A stretch of DNA of 64,000 nt from Croceivirga sp. (GCA_028284665.1 JANQRG010000045.1:1-64000), one strand, 5' to 3'; positions 17,981-28,977 are shown, counted from the stretch's first letter. Notes: a model not told the origin generated them from the sequence alone. Numbers and translations: made by a program.

Positions 17981-19117
17981 TTAGTTCAAAAACACCAGAC
18001 AAACCGGACTTCCAACTTCAAACTGACTGGTATATTCTAAGGTGCCTTGTTCGATATTCCTCTTAAATACAGTGATGTTATTACTTCTTTGGTTGGCTAC
18101 CAATACGTAATTTCCGGTGGGGTCCACCACAAAATTCCGAGGCCAATCTCCCTTAACGGATGTCCTACCCACTAGTGAAATTTTTCCGTTTTCCTGGTCT
18201 ACCCCAAAAATCACCAGGGTATTTTCTCCACGGTTAGAACCGTACAAAAATTTTCCGTCAGGAGATAAGTGAATATCGGCACAGGACTTTGCCCCGGTCC
18301 AATCTGGGGCCACTGTATTTTCTGTCTGAATGGGGGTAAACTGACCTCCACTACCACGTTCAAAAACGGTGATGGTGGCATTTAATTCGTTGATCACATA
18401 TAAAAAAGACCGATCAGTACTAAAGGTAAAATGCCGCGGCCCGGCTCCCTCCGGTAATTCAAGGAATGCCTGCGATGCCGGAACCCAGCCATGGGGTTGT
18501 TGCGTATAGCGATGGATAGCGTCCAATCCCAAATCAGCAGCAAAAAGCCCATCATTATTAAAATATGCTTTATGTACATGAGCTGCTTTTGTAGTATCCA
18601 GGATCTTATGATCAAGCAGTTGCCGGCCGCCCAGGCTTCCATCGTTTTCCAAATCAAAAATGGCCAGATTTCCTCCGGTATAGTTGGAAACTGCCAATTG
18701 CCCCTTCTCCGAAAGTGTCACGTGGCAGGGATGTGCGCCTCCAGTACCTTTGTGATTAATGGCCTCCAACACCCCTTCTTTTAATGCAAATGCCGAAATG
18801 CCACCACCCAATGAATCAAAATCTGCCGTTTCCTGGACGGCATACAGGAATTTGTTGTCCTGAGAAATTGCCAAAAAAGAAGGATTGGGAAGTGCCGCTT
18901 TGAGCTCAAGCGAATCTAAACTTCCGGTATTTGGGTTGAATCGTAAGGTGTAAATGCCTTCGCTGGTCCCGTCGGTATAGGTGCCTACAAAGAGCGTGGT
19001 GTGTTCTATTGGTTCGGGTTTTTCTGCACAACACATTACGAGAAGGATTGCTATTAAAAAAAGAGATGGTCGCATAGTTCTGATGTAATAAAAATAAATG
19101 TACTCGAAATATGCCAA
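17981..19117 (-). CDS. Lactonase family (7-bladed beta-propeller) lipoprotein
   Basis: LFVGTYTDGTSEGIYTLRFNPNTGSLD..GGAHPCHVTLSEKGQLAVSNYTGGNLAIF..GPRHFTFSTDRSFLYVINELNATITVF; start probably internal at MRPSLFLIAILLVMCC. Confidence 0.85.
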   Translation of the reverse strand: MAYFEYIYFYYIRTMRPSLFLIAILLVMCCAEKPEPIEHTTLFVGTYTDGTSEGIYTLRFNPNTGSLDSLELKAALPNPSFLAISQDNKFLYAVQETADFDSLGGGISAFALKEGVLEAINHKGTGGAHPCHVTLSEKGQLAVSNYTGGNLAIFDLENDGSLGGRQLLDHKILDTTKAAHVHKAYFNNDGLFAADLGLDAIHRYTQQPHGWVPASQAFLELPEGAGPRHFTFSTDRSFLYVINELNATITVFERGSGGQFTPIQTENTVAPDWTGAKSCADIHLSPDGKFLYGSNRGENTLVIFGVDQENGKISLVGRTSVKGDWPRNFVVDPTGNYVLVANQRSNNITVFKRNIEQGTLEYTSQFEVGSPVCLVFLN

Positions 19118-19160
19118 TATATAAATTCACTACCTTCATCACAATCAAAAATCGTCCGTC

Positions 19161-22100
19161 ATGTTGCAAAAGACCCTAGGCAGAATTGCGCTCTGTTTTG
19201 TATTGTATTCCGCAAATGCCCAACAACCCTATTTTTTACTTGATCCCACATTAACACCGGATGGGAAGACCCTGATCTTTGGTTATGACAGTGACCTGTG
19301 GCGTGTACCTTCTGCAGGGGGTACGGCAATGCGATTAACCGCTATGGAGGGGAAGGAAACCCTACCAAGAGTCTCGCCGGACGGAAAATGGTTGGCCTTT
19401 AGTAGTACCGCTGATGGGAATCCTAATGTTTATTTAATGCCTATTAACGGTGGAGAGATCATGCAACTTACGTATCATGATGGTTCCGATGAGATGGATA
19501 GTTGGTCATGGGACTCCAACCAGATCTATTTTACTTCGAGTCGGGAGAACCGTTTTTCCGGATACACCATATCCCGATCCGGGGGCACCCCGAAAAGGCT
19601 CTTTTCCCATTATTTTGACAATACCCACAACATAGCGGCACATCCAAAAACAGACGAAATATTCTTCAATGAGAGCTGGGAAAGTAAGTTTTTTTCCAAT
19701 CGCAAACGCTATAAAGGAGCCTATAACCCTAATATAAAATCCTATGATCCAAAGACAAAGGAGTACAAAGAGTATACGGAATACAATGGAAAGGATATGT
19801 GGCCTTCATTTGATGCAAATGGTACACTGTTCTTTGTTTCTGACGAAGCCAATGGTGAATACAATTTGTACACCTTTAATGATAAGGTCAAAACGCAACT
19901 GACCGCTTTTGAGAGCTCTATAGGCAGGCCACAGGTCAGCGCTAATGGGACTAAAGTAGTCTTTACAAGGGATTATCGGCTCTACCTTTACGATGTGGGC
20001 ACCGGAGAAGCCCAAAAAGTTGAAATAACCCTGGCCAATGTAAATTCACTTAAAAAGCTTCAGGATTTTAATGTGGCCGGAACTATTACCAATTTCTCCG
20101 TTTCCCCTGATAATAAAAAGTTCGCCTTTGTTTCACGGGGAGAATTGTTTGTTTCTGACGTTAAAGGGAAATTCGTCAAACAAATCCGGACCAAAACCGC
20201 CGAAAGGGTCAAAGAAGTGCATTGGCTTAAGGATAACAAAACCCTGCTGTACACCCGAACCGACAACGGCTACTCGAATATTTTTACCATAGCTGCCGAC
20301 GGTACACAAGCAGAGCAACAACATACGAGTGATGCCCGAAACAACCTCAACCTTGCTCTGGACAGCGCCTTAAAGCAAGCCATTTACATTAGCGGCAGGG
20401 ATGAACTTCGACTGCTGGATCTAAAAACCTTTAACAGTGAGGTGCTCGTAAAAGATGAGTTTTGGGCCCTTTATGCGCCACAACCGTATTTTTCTCCTGA
20501 CGATAGCCATGTGCTTTACAATGCCTACCGCGATTTTGAACACGACATTTTTACAGTCCGTCTTGCAGACAAAAAAATTACCAATTTGACCAATACGGGC
20601 GTGAACGAAACTAACGCGGTTTGGTCTCCTGATGCCAAATACATCTATTTTTCATCCAACCTTACCAAACCCTCCTATCCGTATGGCATGCGGGAAGGAC
20701 AAATCTATCAAATGTCCCTCAACAAATACGAAGACCCTTTTGCCATAGCGGAATATGCCAAACTATTTGAGAAAGAGGAGACCGATGAAAACGAAGAGAA
20801 GGATGCCAAGAAAAAGAAGAAGGATAAGGATAAAGAAGATAAGACCGAAAAACCCAAAGTGTCCATTACTGAAGGAGGGCTAATGGAACGCATAAAAAAG
20901 ATCAGTCCTTCTTTTGGGCTTCAAATTGGCCTAAAGGTGTTGGTGAAGGACAAGGCAACCCATGTCATGTATTTAAGCAACCATGATGAAGGTAAGTTTA
21001 CCTTATGGAAAACAACCCTAAAGCCTTTTGAAAAGGACAAAACCGAGAAAGTGCTGGATGACGAAATTCGAAACTATACTATTGTTTCCGCAGATGGGTC
21101 GGACTACATTCTTTTCAAAGGCAATATCCATACATTGAATATTGAAAAAAACAGTGTTGAAAAGATAGATTTGGACTATACGTTCAGGCGAAATCTGTCT
21201 GATGAATTCCATCAAATGTTTTATGAAGCCTGGGCTGGTTTTGGCGAAAATTTCTACGATGAAAACTTTCACGGGGAAGATTGGTCCGCACTTAAAGAAA
21301 AATACGAAAAGTACTTACCTCAGATCACAAAACGTTCACAATTACGACTGCTGTTCAATGATATGTTGGGCGAATTAAATACCTCGCATTTTGGTTTTAG
21401 ATCAAGTGGTAAAGAAGAAACTACCTTTTATAAGTCGGCCACATTGGCAACAGGCATCCAGTTCTCCCGGGAAGACCCGTATACGGTGGCCCGTATTATC
21501 AAAGACGGTCCGGCCGACGTATCGGGAAAAAATATACAAGTCGGGGATCGGCTAATTGCCGTTAATGGCATAAAAGTGGATCCTGAGCAAAACCGCGAAA
21601 GCTATTTTGTACAGCCTTCCTTAGATGAAGAGATGCGCTTAACCCTGGAAAGAGGCGGTACTTCTCATGAAATCAAGATCCACCCGATACGTTCGAACCA
21701 ACAACGCGGGCTTTTGTATGATGAGTGGATGGACGACAATCAAAAGTATGTGGATGACAAAAGTGATAAAAAAGTAGCCTACATACACATGAAGAATATG
21801 GGAGGGAATGAATTGGAACGTTTTAAACGCGAAATGGTCTCGGAGGCGGCGAAAAGAGATGCCCTAATTTTGGATTTGCGTTATAATACCGGGGGCAATG
21901 TGCATGATGAGGTCTTGCGGTTTTTATCTCAAAGGCCCTATTTGCAGTGGAAATACCGGGAAGGAAAACTCGCCGCTCAGCCTAATTTTGCCCCGGCGGC
22001 GAAACCTATTGTTGTATTGATCAACGAACAGTCGCTTAGCGACGCGGAAATGACTTCTGCCGGTTTCAAGGAGTTAGGGCTGGGGACCCTTATCGGGACT

Positions 22101-22328
22101 GAAACCTACCGATGGATCGTATTTACCTCCGGCAGCCGGTTGGTAGATGGTTCTTTTTATCGCCTGCCTTCCTGGGGATGTTATACCTTGGACGGAAAGA
22201 ATCTTGAGAAGGAGGGGGTACAACCCGACATTTTTGTCAGAGAAACGTTTAAAGATCGTATTGAGGGGAACCAACCCCAATTGGATAGGGCATTACAGGA
22301 AATTGAAAGTCAACTAAGCAAAGAATAA
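19161..22328 (+). CDS. S41 family peptidase, tricorn-protease-like (WD40/PD40 propeller + PDZ + S41)
   Basis: DPTLTPDGKTLIFGYDSDLWRVPSAGGTAMRLT; PDZ DGPADVSGKNIQVGDRLIAVNGIKV; ALILDLRYNTGGNVHDEVLRFL..VVLINEQSLSDAEMTSAGFKELGLGTLIG. Confidence 0.9.
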   Translation: MLQKTLGRIALCFVLYSANAQQPYFLLDPTLTPDGKTLIFGYDSDLWRVPSAGGTAMRLTAMEGKETLPRVSPDGKWLAFSSTADGNPNVYLMPINGGEIMQLTYHDGSDEMDSWSWDSNQIYFTSSRENRFSGYTISRSGGTPKRLFSHYFDNTHNIAAHPKTDEIFFNESWESKFFSNRKRYKGAYNPNIKSYDPKTKEYKEYTEYNGKDMWPSFDANGTLFFVSDEANGEYNLYTFNDKVKTQLTAFESSIGRPQVSANGTKVVFTRDYRLYLYDVGTGEAQKVEITLANVNSLKKLQDFNVAGTITNFSVSPDNKKFAFVSRGELFVSDVKGKFVKQIRTKTAERVKEVHWLKDNKTLLYTRTDNGYSNIFTIAADGTQAEQQHTSDARNNLNLALDSALKQAIYISGRDELRLLDLKTFNSEVLVKDEFWALYAPQPYFSPDDSHVLYNAYRDFEHDIFTVRLADKKITNLTNTGVNETNAVWSPDAKYIYFSSNLTKPSYPYGMREGQIYQMSLNKYEDPFAIAEYAKLFEKEETDENEEKDAKKKKKDKDKEDKTEKPKVSITEGGLMERIKKISPSFGLQIGLKVLVKDKATHVMYLSNHDEGKFTLWKTTLKPFEKDKTEKVLDDEIRNYTIVSADGSDYILFKGNIHTLNIEKNSVEKIDLDYTFRRNLSDEFHQMFYEAWAGFGENFYDENFHGEDWSALKEKYEKYLPQITKRSQLRLLFNDMLGELNTSHFGFRSSGKEETTFYKSATLATGIQFSREDPYTVARIIKDGPADVSGKNIQVGDRLIAVNGIKVDPEQNRESYFVQPSLDEEMRLTLERGGTSHEIKIHPIRSNQQRGLLYDEWMDDNQKYVDDKSDKKVAYIHMKNMGGNELERFKREMVSEAAKRDALILDLRYNTGGNVHDEVLRFLSQRPYLQWKYREGKLAAQPNFAPAAKPIVVLINEQSLSDAEMTSAGFKELGLGTLIGTETYRWIVFTSGSRLVDGSFYRLPSWGCYTLDGKNLEKEGVQPDIFVRETFKDRIEGNQPQLDRALQEIESQLSKE

Positions 22329-22346
22329 TTCGGATAGGTTTGAATA

Positions 22347-23354
22347 ATGCAGGGCTCACCCATCATATTGGTCTTAAGTTGTTTGGGAATTGCACAGGCC
22401 CTGTTTTTATGTAGTTATCTTTTTACACTAAAAAAAGGGAATAAAAGCGCTTCGTTATTCCTCGGATTGTTGATCCTGGGATTGACCCTACGTATCGGTA
22501 AATCCATTTTGAACGAATACCTCCAACTGGACCCCTGGCAACGCAACCTGGGACTGGCCGGTATATTGTTGGTTGGTCCTGGCTTATGGTTGTACGGCAA
22601 CACCCTGTTTTATCGTAGTGCTAAACCGCTGAAAAGGGAATTCTTCCATTTTATACCGTATGTTCTTTTTAGCGTATTTTGCTTTGCAATCCCCAACCGA
22701 TTCGATCCCCTTTCTTTAGGGATCTACTATGCGGTATTCCTGCATTTATTGGTGTACATCCTCATGGCTGCACGATTAGGCTTTCAGGCAAGAAAACGAG
22801 CACAGAAAACCGTTGTAGCATGGTATCGCAATTTGGTGATCGGAGTATCCATTATCTGGGTATTCTATATTGGAAACGTTTCCGGATTTATCCCTTTTTA
22901 CATTGGAGGGGCCATCTGCTACACCTTTCTCGTTTACGTTTTTTCCTTCTTGCTACTAAAAAAACACAGCTTTCATTTGGAAAAATATCAGGGCCGACCA
23001 TTAGACCAACAGACATCACAAAGCCTGATGCATGCCTTGACAACCCTTTTTCAGGAAGATAGGATATACCTCAACCCGCAGATTACACTATCCCAAGTTG
23101 CCCAATCCGTAGGAACCCCACCAAAAATGGTATCCCGGGTAATCAACGAGACCACGGGAAAGAATTTTTCTGAATTTGTGAATTCGTATCGCATCGAACG
23201 TGCAAAACACCTGTTGTCTTCGGAAGCTTCACAGCATGAAAAAATCGCAGCCATAGCCTACGATTCCGGTTTCAACAATGTTACTTCATTCAATCTTGCC
23301 TTCAAAGCCATAACCAAGCTCACCCCTTCCGAGTTTCGAAAGCAAGCCTTGTAA
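22347..23354 (+). CDS. Membrane-anchored AraC family transcriptional regulator
   Basis: Multiple TM segments then ITLSQVAQSVGTPPKMVSRVINETTGKNFSEFVNSYRIERAKHLL..IAYDSGFNNVTSFNLAFKAITKLTPSEFRK. Confidence 0.88.
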   Translation: MQGSPIILVLSCLGIAQALFLCSYLFTLKKGNKSASLFLGLLILGLTLRIGKSILNEYLQLDPWQRNLGLAGILLVGPGLWLYGNTLFYRSAKPLKREFFHFIPYVLFSVFCFAIPNRFDPLSLGIYYAVFLHLLVYILMAARLGFQARKRAQKTVVAWYRNLVIGVSIIWVFYIGNVSGFIPFYIGGAICYTFLVYVFSFLLLKKHSFHLEKYQGRPLDQQTSQSLMHALTTLFQEDRIYLNPQITLSQVAQSVGTPPKMVSRVINETTGKNFSEFVNSYRIERAKHLLSSEASQHEKIAAIAYDSGFNNVTSFNLAFKAITKLTPSEFRKQAL

Positions 23355-23437
23355 AAAATGATTAAATCGTTTTAAAGATCGCGATTCTTAAAGACGAGTC
23401 CCTTGTTTTTTTGCTCCTTTACACCAAAATCTGAGCA

Positions 23438-24604
23438 ATGCGATACGGTAGTTTTCTAGTAATATTTCTATTTCTTTGTTGCAATACGATTCCGGAAAAA
23501 GGAACACTACATCAAAATGTTGTCCCCGTCAAAGAAGTAGTGTTCGAGGGTTTGAACAGGCCCTGGAGTATTGCCTTTCTTTCCGAGGAGGAGGCGCTAG
23601 TAACCGAAAAAAACGGACAGCTCCTTAAAATAAACTTCAACACCAAAACAAGAAAAGTCATCAAGGGGTTTCCATCAGACTTGACGGATAGCATAGGGGC
23701 CATCCATATTGGAGATAACTCCGGGATTTTTGAAGTAGTAACACATCCCGATTTCAGTGAGAATCAAATCATCTACTTTTCCTATGCTGCTAAAAAACCA
23801 GGGGTGGGCAAGACCACAAAATTTGTTCGCGCGAAACTGGAAAACGATTCACTAGTAGATATAACCACCCTTTTGGTCGCCGATCCTTATAGCCAAATCA
23901 ATTACCATTATGGCGGGGGAATGGTGATAGGTCCGGATACTACGCTCTATCTCACCGTTGGGGAGCGTCTTTTCTGGGAACATGATGAACCGGAAATCCC
24001 CATTGCCCAGGATATTACGGACAAGCGAGGTAAGATCCATCGTTTTAACCTGGACGGGAGTATCCCAGCTGATAACCCGGATTTTGGACCGGATGCCCCG
24101 CCAAGTCTTTTTGCATTAGGGATTCGGAACGCCCAGGGAATTGCTGTACAGCCCAAAACCGGTGTCCTTTGGTTTACCGAACATGGTACGATTCAAGGGG
24201 ATGAGCTAAATATTCTGGCGCCCAAAGCCAATTATGGCTGGCCCAACCGAACAACAGGCCGACTACGAAGTAAAGACTATAAACCGCCAGAAATAGAAGG
24301 GACGCAGTTTACCGATCCTATCTGGTTTTGGCAGCACACAGTTGCTCCCACTGGCCTGTGTTTCTATACCGGCGATGAATTTCCTATGTGGAAAAACAAT
24401 TTATTGGTTCCGGGTCTGTCCAGGGGAAGCCTTTGGCGGTTTCGCATTGAAGGGGATACTATAAAAAGTGCAGAGGAACTCTTTCTGGATAGTAGAGTTC
24501 GTTCCCGGAAAGTGGCCCAAAGCCCAAAAGGCAAACTCTATCTGTTGACCGATGCCGAAGAAGGACAGATCATTCGAATCAAAGCAAAACCTGTTTTAGA
24601 ATAA
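23438..24604 (+). CDS. PQQ-dependent sugar dehydrogenase family (soluble GDH-like), secreted
   Basis: GLNRPWSIAFLSEEEALVTEKNGQL..GIRNAQGIAVQPKTGVLWFTEHGTIQGDELNILAPKANYGWP. Confidence 0.88.
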   Translation: MRYGSFLVIFLFLCCNTIPEKGTLHQNVVPVKEVVFEGLNRPWSIAFLSEEEALVTEKNGQLLKINFNTKTRKVIKGFPSDLTDSIGAIHIGDNSGIFEVVTHPDFSENQIIYFSYAAKKPGVGKTTKFVRAKLENDSLVDITTLLVADPYSQINYHYGGGMVIGPDTTLYLTVGERLFWEHDEPEIPIAQDITDKRGKIHRFNLDGSIPADNPDFGPDAPPSLFALGIRNAQGIAVQPKTGVLWFTEHGTIQGDELNILAPKANYGWPNRTTGRLRSKDYKPPEIEGTQFTDPIWFWQHTVAPTGLCFYTGDEFPMWKNNLLVPGLSRGSLWRFRIEGDTIKSAEELFLDSRVRSRKVAQSPKGKLYLLTDAEEGQIIRIKAKPVLE

Positions 24605-24613
24605 TTACATATT

Positions 24614-25033
24614 ATGAAAACACTACTTACCTCAGTACTACTTTTGTTTTCGCTTATTGGTTTTTCCCAATCCGAAGAGCAAGCCATTCGGGAGACCCTT
24701 CAAAATTATATCAAAGGTTCCTCTTACAACGATATGGAGATGATCCAAGATGCCTTTTATGTGGATGCCGATCTCTTTTTATCCAAGGAAGGGCAGGAAA
24801 TTTGGGTGTTGTCGCCAAAGGAATATGCCAACCTTTTCCAAAATCGCGAACAAGGGGTTTTCAACGGGCGTGAAGGCAAAATACTGGCTATAGATTATGC
24901 GAATGACATTGCCACCGCAAAAGCAGAGATTCGGATCCCCTCCAGAAAGCAACATTTTGTGGATCTGTTTCTCCTGAAAAAACTATCGGGTGAGTGGAAA
25001 ATTATTAGTAAAGCGGCTACTGTACTACCGTAG
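24614..25033 (+). CDS. NTF2-like/putative lumazine-binding family secreted protein
   Basis: SEEQAIRETLQNYIKGSSYNDMEMIQDAFYVDADLFL..DLFLLKKLSGEWKIISKAA. Confidence 0.8.
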   Translation: MKTLLTSVLLLFSLIGFSQSEEQAIRETLQNYIKGSSYNDMEMIQDAFYVDADLFLSKEGQEIWVLSPKEYANLFQNREQGVFNGREGKILAIDYANDIATAKAEIRIPSRKQHFVDLFLLKKLSGEWKIISKAATVLP

Positions 25034-25080
25034 TATGACATACCACAACACATGGTACTAATAGCTAAAATTGCAGCATC

Positions 25081-26538
25081 TTGATAAGGTCTTTTAACTC
25101 GAACGGTCATTTAGTTTTTTTGGTCTGGTACCTTCTTGTTACATTGAGCGGAGCCACCAGCCTTTTTTCCCAATCAAAATTGTTGCCGAGTGAACAAATT
25201 GATACTTTGTTTTCAACATACTACTCGGAAACCCCAGGCGTTGCGGTGGGTATACTAAGCAAAGGTAATCTCATTTTTTCCAGGGGATATGGTTCAGCTA
25301 ATCTTGAATATACTATTCCCATTACTCCCAAAACAATATTTCATGTGGCTTCTGTTTCGAAGCAATTTACGGCCTTCGCCATCTACCTTTTAAAAGATCA
25401 AGGCCGGATAAACCTTGGTGATGACATTCGCAAATACATTCCTGAATTCCCCGATTATGGTGCTACTATAAGAATACACCATCTTTTAGCCCATACCAGT
25501 GGTCTAAGAGATCAATGGGCGCTATTGACCTTAGCAGGTTGGCAGCTAGAAGATATTATTACAACGGAACAAATCGTAAACCTTGCGATTCAACAAAAGG
25601 CCTTGAATTTTAAACCGGGTACGGCATTTGGTTATTGTAACACCAGCTACACCCTTCTCGCAGAAATCGTGGAGCGGGTAACCGGTAAAAGTTTTAGTGC
25701 GTTTACCTACGAAAATATCTTTATGCCTTTGGATATGGTAAACACACAGTTTTATGACGATTTCCATAAGGTTGTAAAGAACCGTGCCTATTCCTATGAA
25801 TTCAAAGACAAGTCCTACGTTAAAAAGAAGCTTAATTATTCCAACGTTGGCCCTACCAGCCTTTTTACCAATGTTGAAGATTTGGTCAAATGGAGCAACA
25901 ATTTCGAAAAACCGATAGTAGGCAACGAGAAGCTTATTGCAGAATTTAATGAGGTCTCTACGCTGGATAATGGCAATCCGGTAATCTTCCGGATCATCAA
26001 TGAAGATACCTTATACCATGCCAAAGGACAGCTTTTAAGAAATTACAGAGGTATTTCAATGCTTAAACATGGTGGTCATGATGCAGGATTTAGGTCGTTT
26101 CTGGCGCGCTTCCCAAAAGAACGAGTCACCGTCATTACCTTAAGCAATGATGAGCACTACGAGATTTTCGCCAGGGGACTGGAGATTTCAGAATTTTACC
26201 TCAAGGATGAGATGACCGGTAGTACACCGGTACCAACCAGGTTTTTTGATAACGAAAAAGAAGAAAAACAATATGAAGCTGCTTTGAAAACATTTGTTGG
26301 TCAATATTCAAGTGAGGAATTATCTACTACCTACACTATACTTGTAGAGGACAATGAACTGGTAATCCATCACAAAAGACTTCCAAATATGACCTTGAAA
26401 AGGAGAGGCGAAACAGAATTCTCAGGCAACAATTATTTCGATTTCAAGATAGATTTCTTAGTAGACGATACGCAAAAGGTTAACGGGTTTACCATATCAA
26501 ACTTTGGGGTAAAGAATTTAGTCTTCAATAAGATATAG
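25081..26538 (+). CDS. Serine hydrolase (beta-lactamase/class C family)
   Basis: TPGVAVGILSKGNLIFSRGYGSANLEYTIPITPKTIFHVASVSKQFTAFAIYLL (SxxK) and YCNTSYTLLAEIVERVTG. Confidence 0.88.
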   Translation: MIRSFNSNGHLVFLVWYLLVTLSGATSLFSQSKLLPSEQIDTLFSTYYSETPGVAVGILSKGNLIFSRGYGSANLEYTIPITPKTIFHVASVSKQFTAFAIYLLKDQGRINLGDDIRKYIPEFPDYGATIRIHHLLAHTSGLRDQWALLTLAGWQLEDIITTEQIVNLAIQQKALNFKPGTAFGYCNTSYTLLAEIVERVTGKSFSAFTYENIFMPLDMVNTQFYDDFHKVVKNRAYSYEFKDKSYVKKKLNYSNVGPTSLFTNVEDLVKWSNNFEKPIVGNEKLIAEFNEVSTLDNGNPVIFRIINEDTLYHAKGQLLRNYRGISMLKHGGHDAGFRSFLARFPKERVTVITLSNDEHYEIFARGLEISEFYLKDEMTGSTPVPTRFFDNEKEEKQYEAALKTFVGQYSSEELSTTYTILVEDNELVIHHKRLPNMTLKRRGETEFSGNNYFDFKIDFLVDDTQKVNGFTISNFGVKNLVFNKI

Positions 26539-26557
26539 TAAAGGAAAAATGTAAGTA

Positions 26558-27943
26558 TTATGGGGTAGTTGTTAGATTTTTTGCAATGTCCTTTCTCAAA
26601 TACAACCCGGTAACTAGGGTAGCCAGTACATCTGCTATAGGAAAAGAAAGCCAAACCCCTAATTCTCCCAAAAAATAGGGCAATATCAAGACGAGTGGAA
26701 TGAAGAAAAAGCCTTGCCGCGTTAAGGTGAGCAGCAAGGCGGGAATTGCTTTTCCCACCGCTTGAAAATAGGCCGCCCCTATCAATTGCAGGGCAATGAT
26801 CGGGGTAGCTGCAAACACCAGGCGCATCGCTAATGGGGCATGTTCTAGTACAAAGGCATTGGTTTGTAATTCTTCCAGGGGCAAATCCAACCGATCACTC
26901 AGAAAAAGATCTGCTATTTCTGTAGGAAAGAGCATCAAAATGGCAAACACTACCGAAGCCACGATCGCTGCATATTTGATCGCCGTATAGATGGATTCCT
27001 TTACACGATCATATTGGATAGCGCCGTAGTTGTATCCGGCAATCGGCAAAAACCCTTGAGTAACCCCAAACACGGGAAACAAAGCAAACATCAACATTCG
27101 TCCGATAATGGCATAAACCGCTACCAAAGGTGCCCCGCCAAGATTAAATAGTATGTTGTTTAGTAACAAGTAGATAACGCTGGTAACCGCCTGCCTTGCC
27201 AGCGTTACAAAGCCTAAAGCGCTAATTTCTTTTAATATGGGGCGATCTAATCCAAAATGCGACGGTTTAATTTTCAGCTCGGAATGCCTGGAGAGAAAGA
27301 AGTACAAAATATACGAAAGACACAATAAATATCCTGCAGTGGTAGCCCAGGCTGCACCATGCATTCCCCAATCGAATATATAAATGAAAATGTAATCCAA
27401 AAGCAGGTTCCCTACGGATGGAATGATCATGGCGATCATGGCAAATTTGGGTTTTCCTTCCGCCCGAATTACGGTATTCCCCATCATGCAAAGCGCTAGG
27501 AAGGGCACCCCGTACAAGACGATGATGTAATAGATCTTTGCCGGTTCAAAAATGGCGCCTTTACCCCCAAAAGCAGGAATAAGACTATCTGCAAACTGTA
27601 AGCCCAACGCAACCATACTAACAGTGACCAGAAGGGTAAGCGTAATCTGGTTGCCAAAGGTCTTTAAGGCTTTTTCTTTATTGCCCGCCCCAAGAGCGCG
27701 TGAGATAATACTGGACCCGCCGATCCCTATGGCCATCCCAAGGGCAGCGATAAAGAAGGAAACCGGTAATACAACATTGATAGCCGCTATCGCAATAGCA
27801 CCTATCCAGTTCCCGACAAAAATAGAGTCAACCAATACATTGATCGACATGACCAAAATACCTATAGAGGCCGGGACCGCTTGTTTTACCAGCAGCTTTC
27901 CGATGGGTTCACTGCCCAATTCTTCTGAAGCTGCTCTGGCCAT
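26558..27943 (-). CDS. MATE family efflux transporter
   Basis: PIGKLLVKQAVPASIGILVMSINVLVDSIFVGNWIGAIAIAAINVVLPVSF; start set at ATG overlapping hemH stop (TAATG). Confidence 0.9.
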   Translation of the reverse strand: MARAASEELGSEPIGKLLVKQAVPASIGILVMSINVLVDSIFVGNWIGAIAIAAINVVLPVSFFIAALGMAIGIGGSSIISRALGAGNKEKALKTFGNQITLTLLVTVSMVALGLQFADSLIPAFGGKGAIFEPAKIYYIIVLYGVPFLALCMMGNTVIRAEGKPKFAMIAMIIPSVGNLLLDYIFIYIFDWGMHGAAWATTAGYLLCLSYILYFFLSRHSELKIKPSHFGLDRPILKEISALGFVTLARQAVTSVIYLLLNNILFNLGGAPLVAVYAIIGRMLMFALFPVFGVTQGFLPIAGYNYGAIQYDRVKESIYTAIKYAAIVASVVFAILMLFPTEIADLFLSDRLDLPLEELQTNAFVLEHAPLAMRLVFAATPIIALQLIGAAYFQAVGKAIPALLLTLTRQGFFFIPLVLILPYFLGELGVWLSFPIADVLATLVTGLYLRKDIAKNLTTTP

Positions 27944-28977
27944 TAAACGGGTAAGATTTCTTTTTCTTCCCAGTCTTTGATCCACGATGCCATAAGTGAC
28001 ACCCAATCGTCCCGATCGTTAAGACAAGGAATATGTTTATAGCTTTTTCCTCCGGCTTCCAGGAATTCTTCTTCTCCTTCCATGGCAATTTCCTCCAAGG
28101 TTTCCAGGCAATCGGAAACAAAAGCAGGGGTAATCACCGCCAACCTGGACTTCCCCTCCTTGGCCAGGCGTTCAAACTCATAATCGGTATACGGTTTTAA
28201 CCAGGGGTCTCCTGCCAGGCGGGATTGAAAAGAAGAACTTACCTTGTCATCCGGCAAGCCCAAAGCTTTTTTCACCAATTCCGTAGTAGCATAACACTGG
28301 TGGCGATAACAGGTGTTATGTGCTACCGAGTTAACGGTACAGCATTGACCGTCAATTTTGCAATGGAATTTGGTAGGGTCCGACTTGCGAATATGGCGTT
28401 CCGGTATCCCGTGATAGGAAAAAAGAATATGATCATAGTCAAAGCCTTCGAGGCCTTCAGCTATACTTTGAGAAAGCACCTTTATATATTCAGGGCTCTT
28501 GTAAAAAGCAGGAAGGGTAGTAATGCGCATTTTAGGATAATGCTTTTGCTGCTCTTCCAAAGCCTTTACTACCACGGTTTCATAGGAAGACATGGCATAA
28601 TGCGGGTACAAGGGTACAAGTAATACCTCATCCACCCCTTTTTCATGAAGTTCCTCCAGCCCTTCTTTGATACTTCCACTGCCATATCGCATGCCTAAGG
28701 CAACAGGTAATGCGGTGTGTTGCTGTACCTTTTCCTGGAATCGTTTGGAAATAATGATCAACGGGGAACCCTCATCCCACCAGATCTTTGCATACGCTTT
28801 TGCCGATTTTTTGGGTCGGGTATTCAGGATAATACCGCGTACGATGATATTCCGCAAGATCGGATTTACATCAATCACGCGCTCGTCCATTAAGAATTCA
28901 TCCAGGTACGGTTTCAGGTCTTTTTTAGAGGGACTGTCCGGCGATCCTAAATTGACCAGAAGTACGCCTTTTTTCAT
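27943..28977 (-). CDS. hemH: Ferrochelatase
   Basis: KKGVLLVNLGSPDSPSKKDLKPYLDEFLMDERVIDV..ILFSYHGIPERHI..CYRHQCYATTELVKKALG..VITPAFVSDCLETLEEIAMEG. Confidence 0.93.
   Translation of the reverse strand: MKKGVLLVNLGSPDSPSKKDLKPYLDEFLMDERVIDVNPILRNIIVRGIILNTRPKKSAKAYAKIWWDEGSPLIIISKRFQEKVQQHTALPVALGMRYGSGSIKEGLEELHEKGVDEVLLVPLYPHYAMSSYETVVVKALEEQQKHYPKMRITTLPAFYKSPEYIKVLSQSIAEGLEGFDYDHILFSYHGIPERHIRKSDPTKFHCKIDGQCCTVNSVAHNTCYRHQCYATTELVKKALGLPDDKVSSSFQSRLAGDPWLKPYTDYEFERLAKEGKSRLAVITPAFVSDCLETLEEIAMEGEEEFLEAGGKSYKHIPCLNDRDDWVSLMASWIKDWEEKEILPV

Noticed and set aside
27552-27980. 142-aa plus-strand ORF opposite the MATE gene
   Set aside because: Antisense shadow of a conserved transporter
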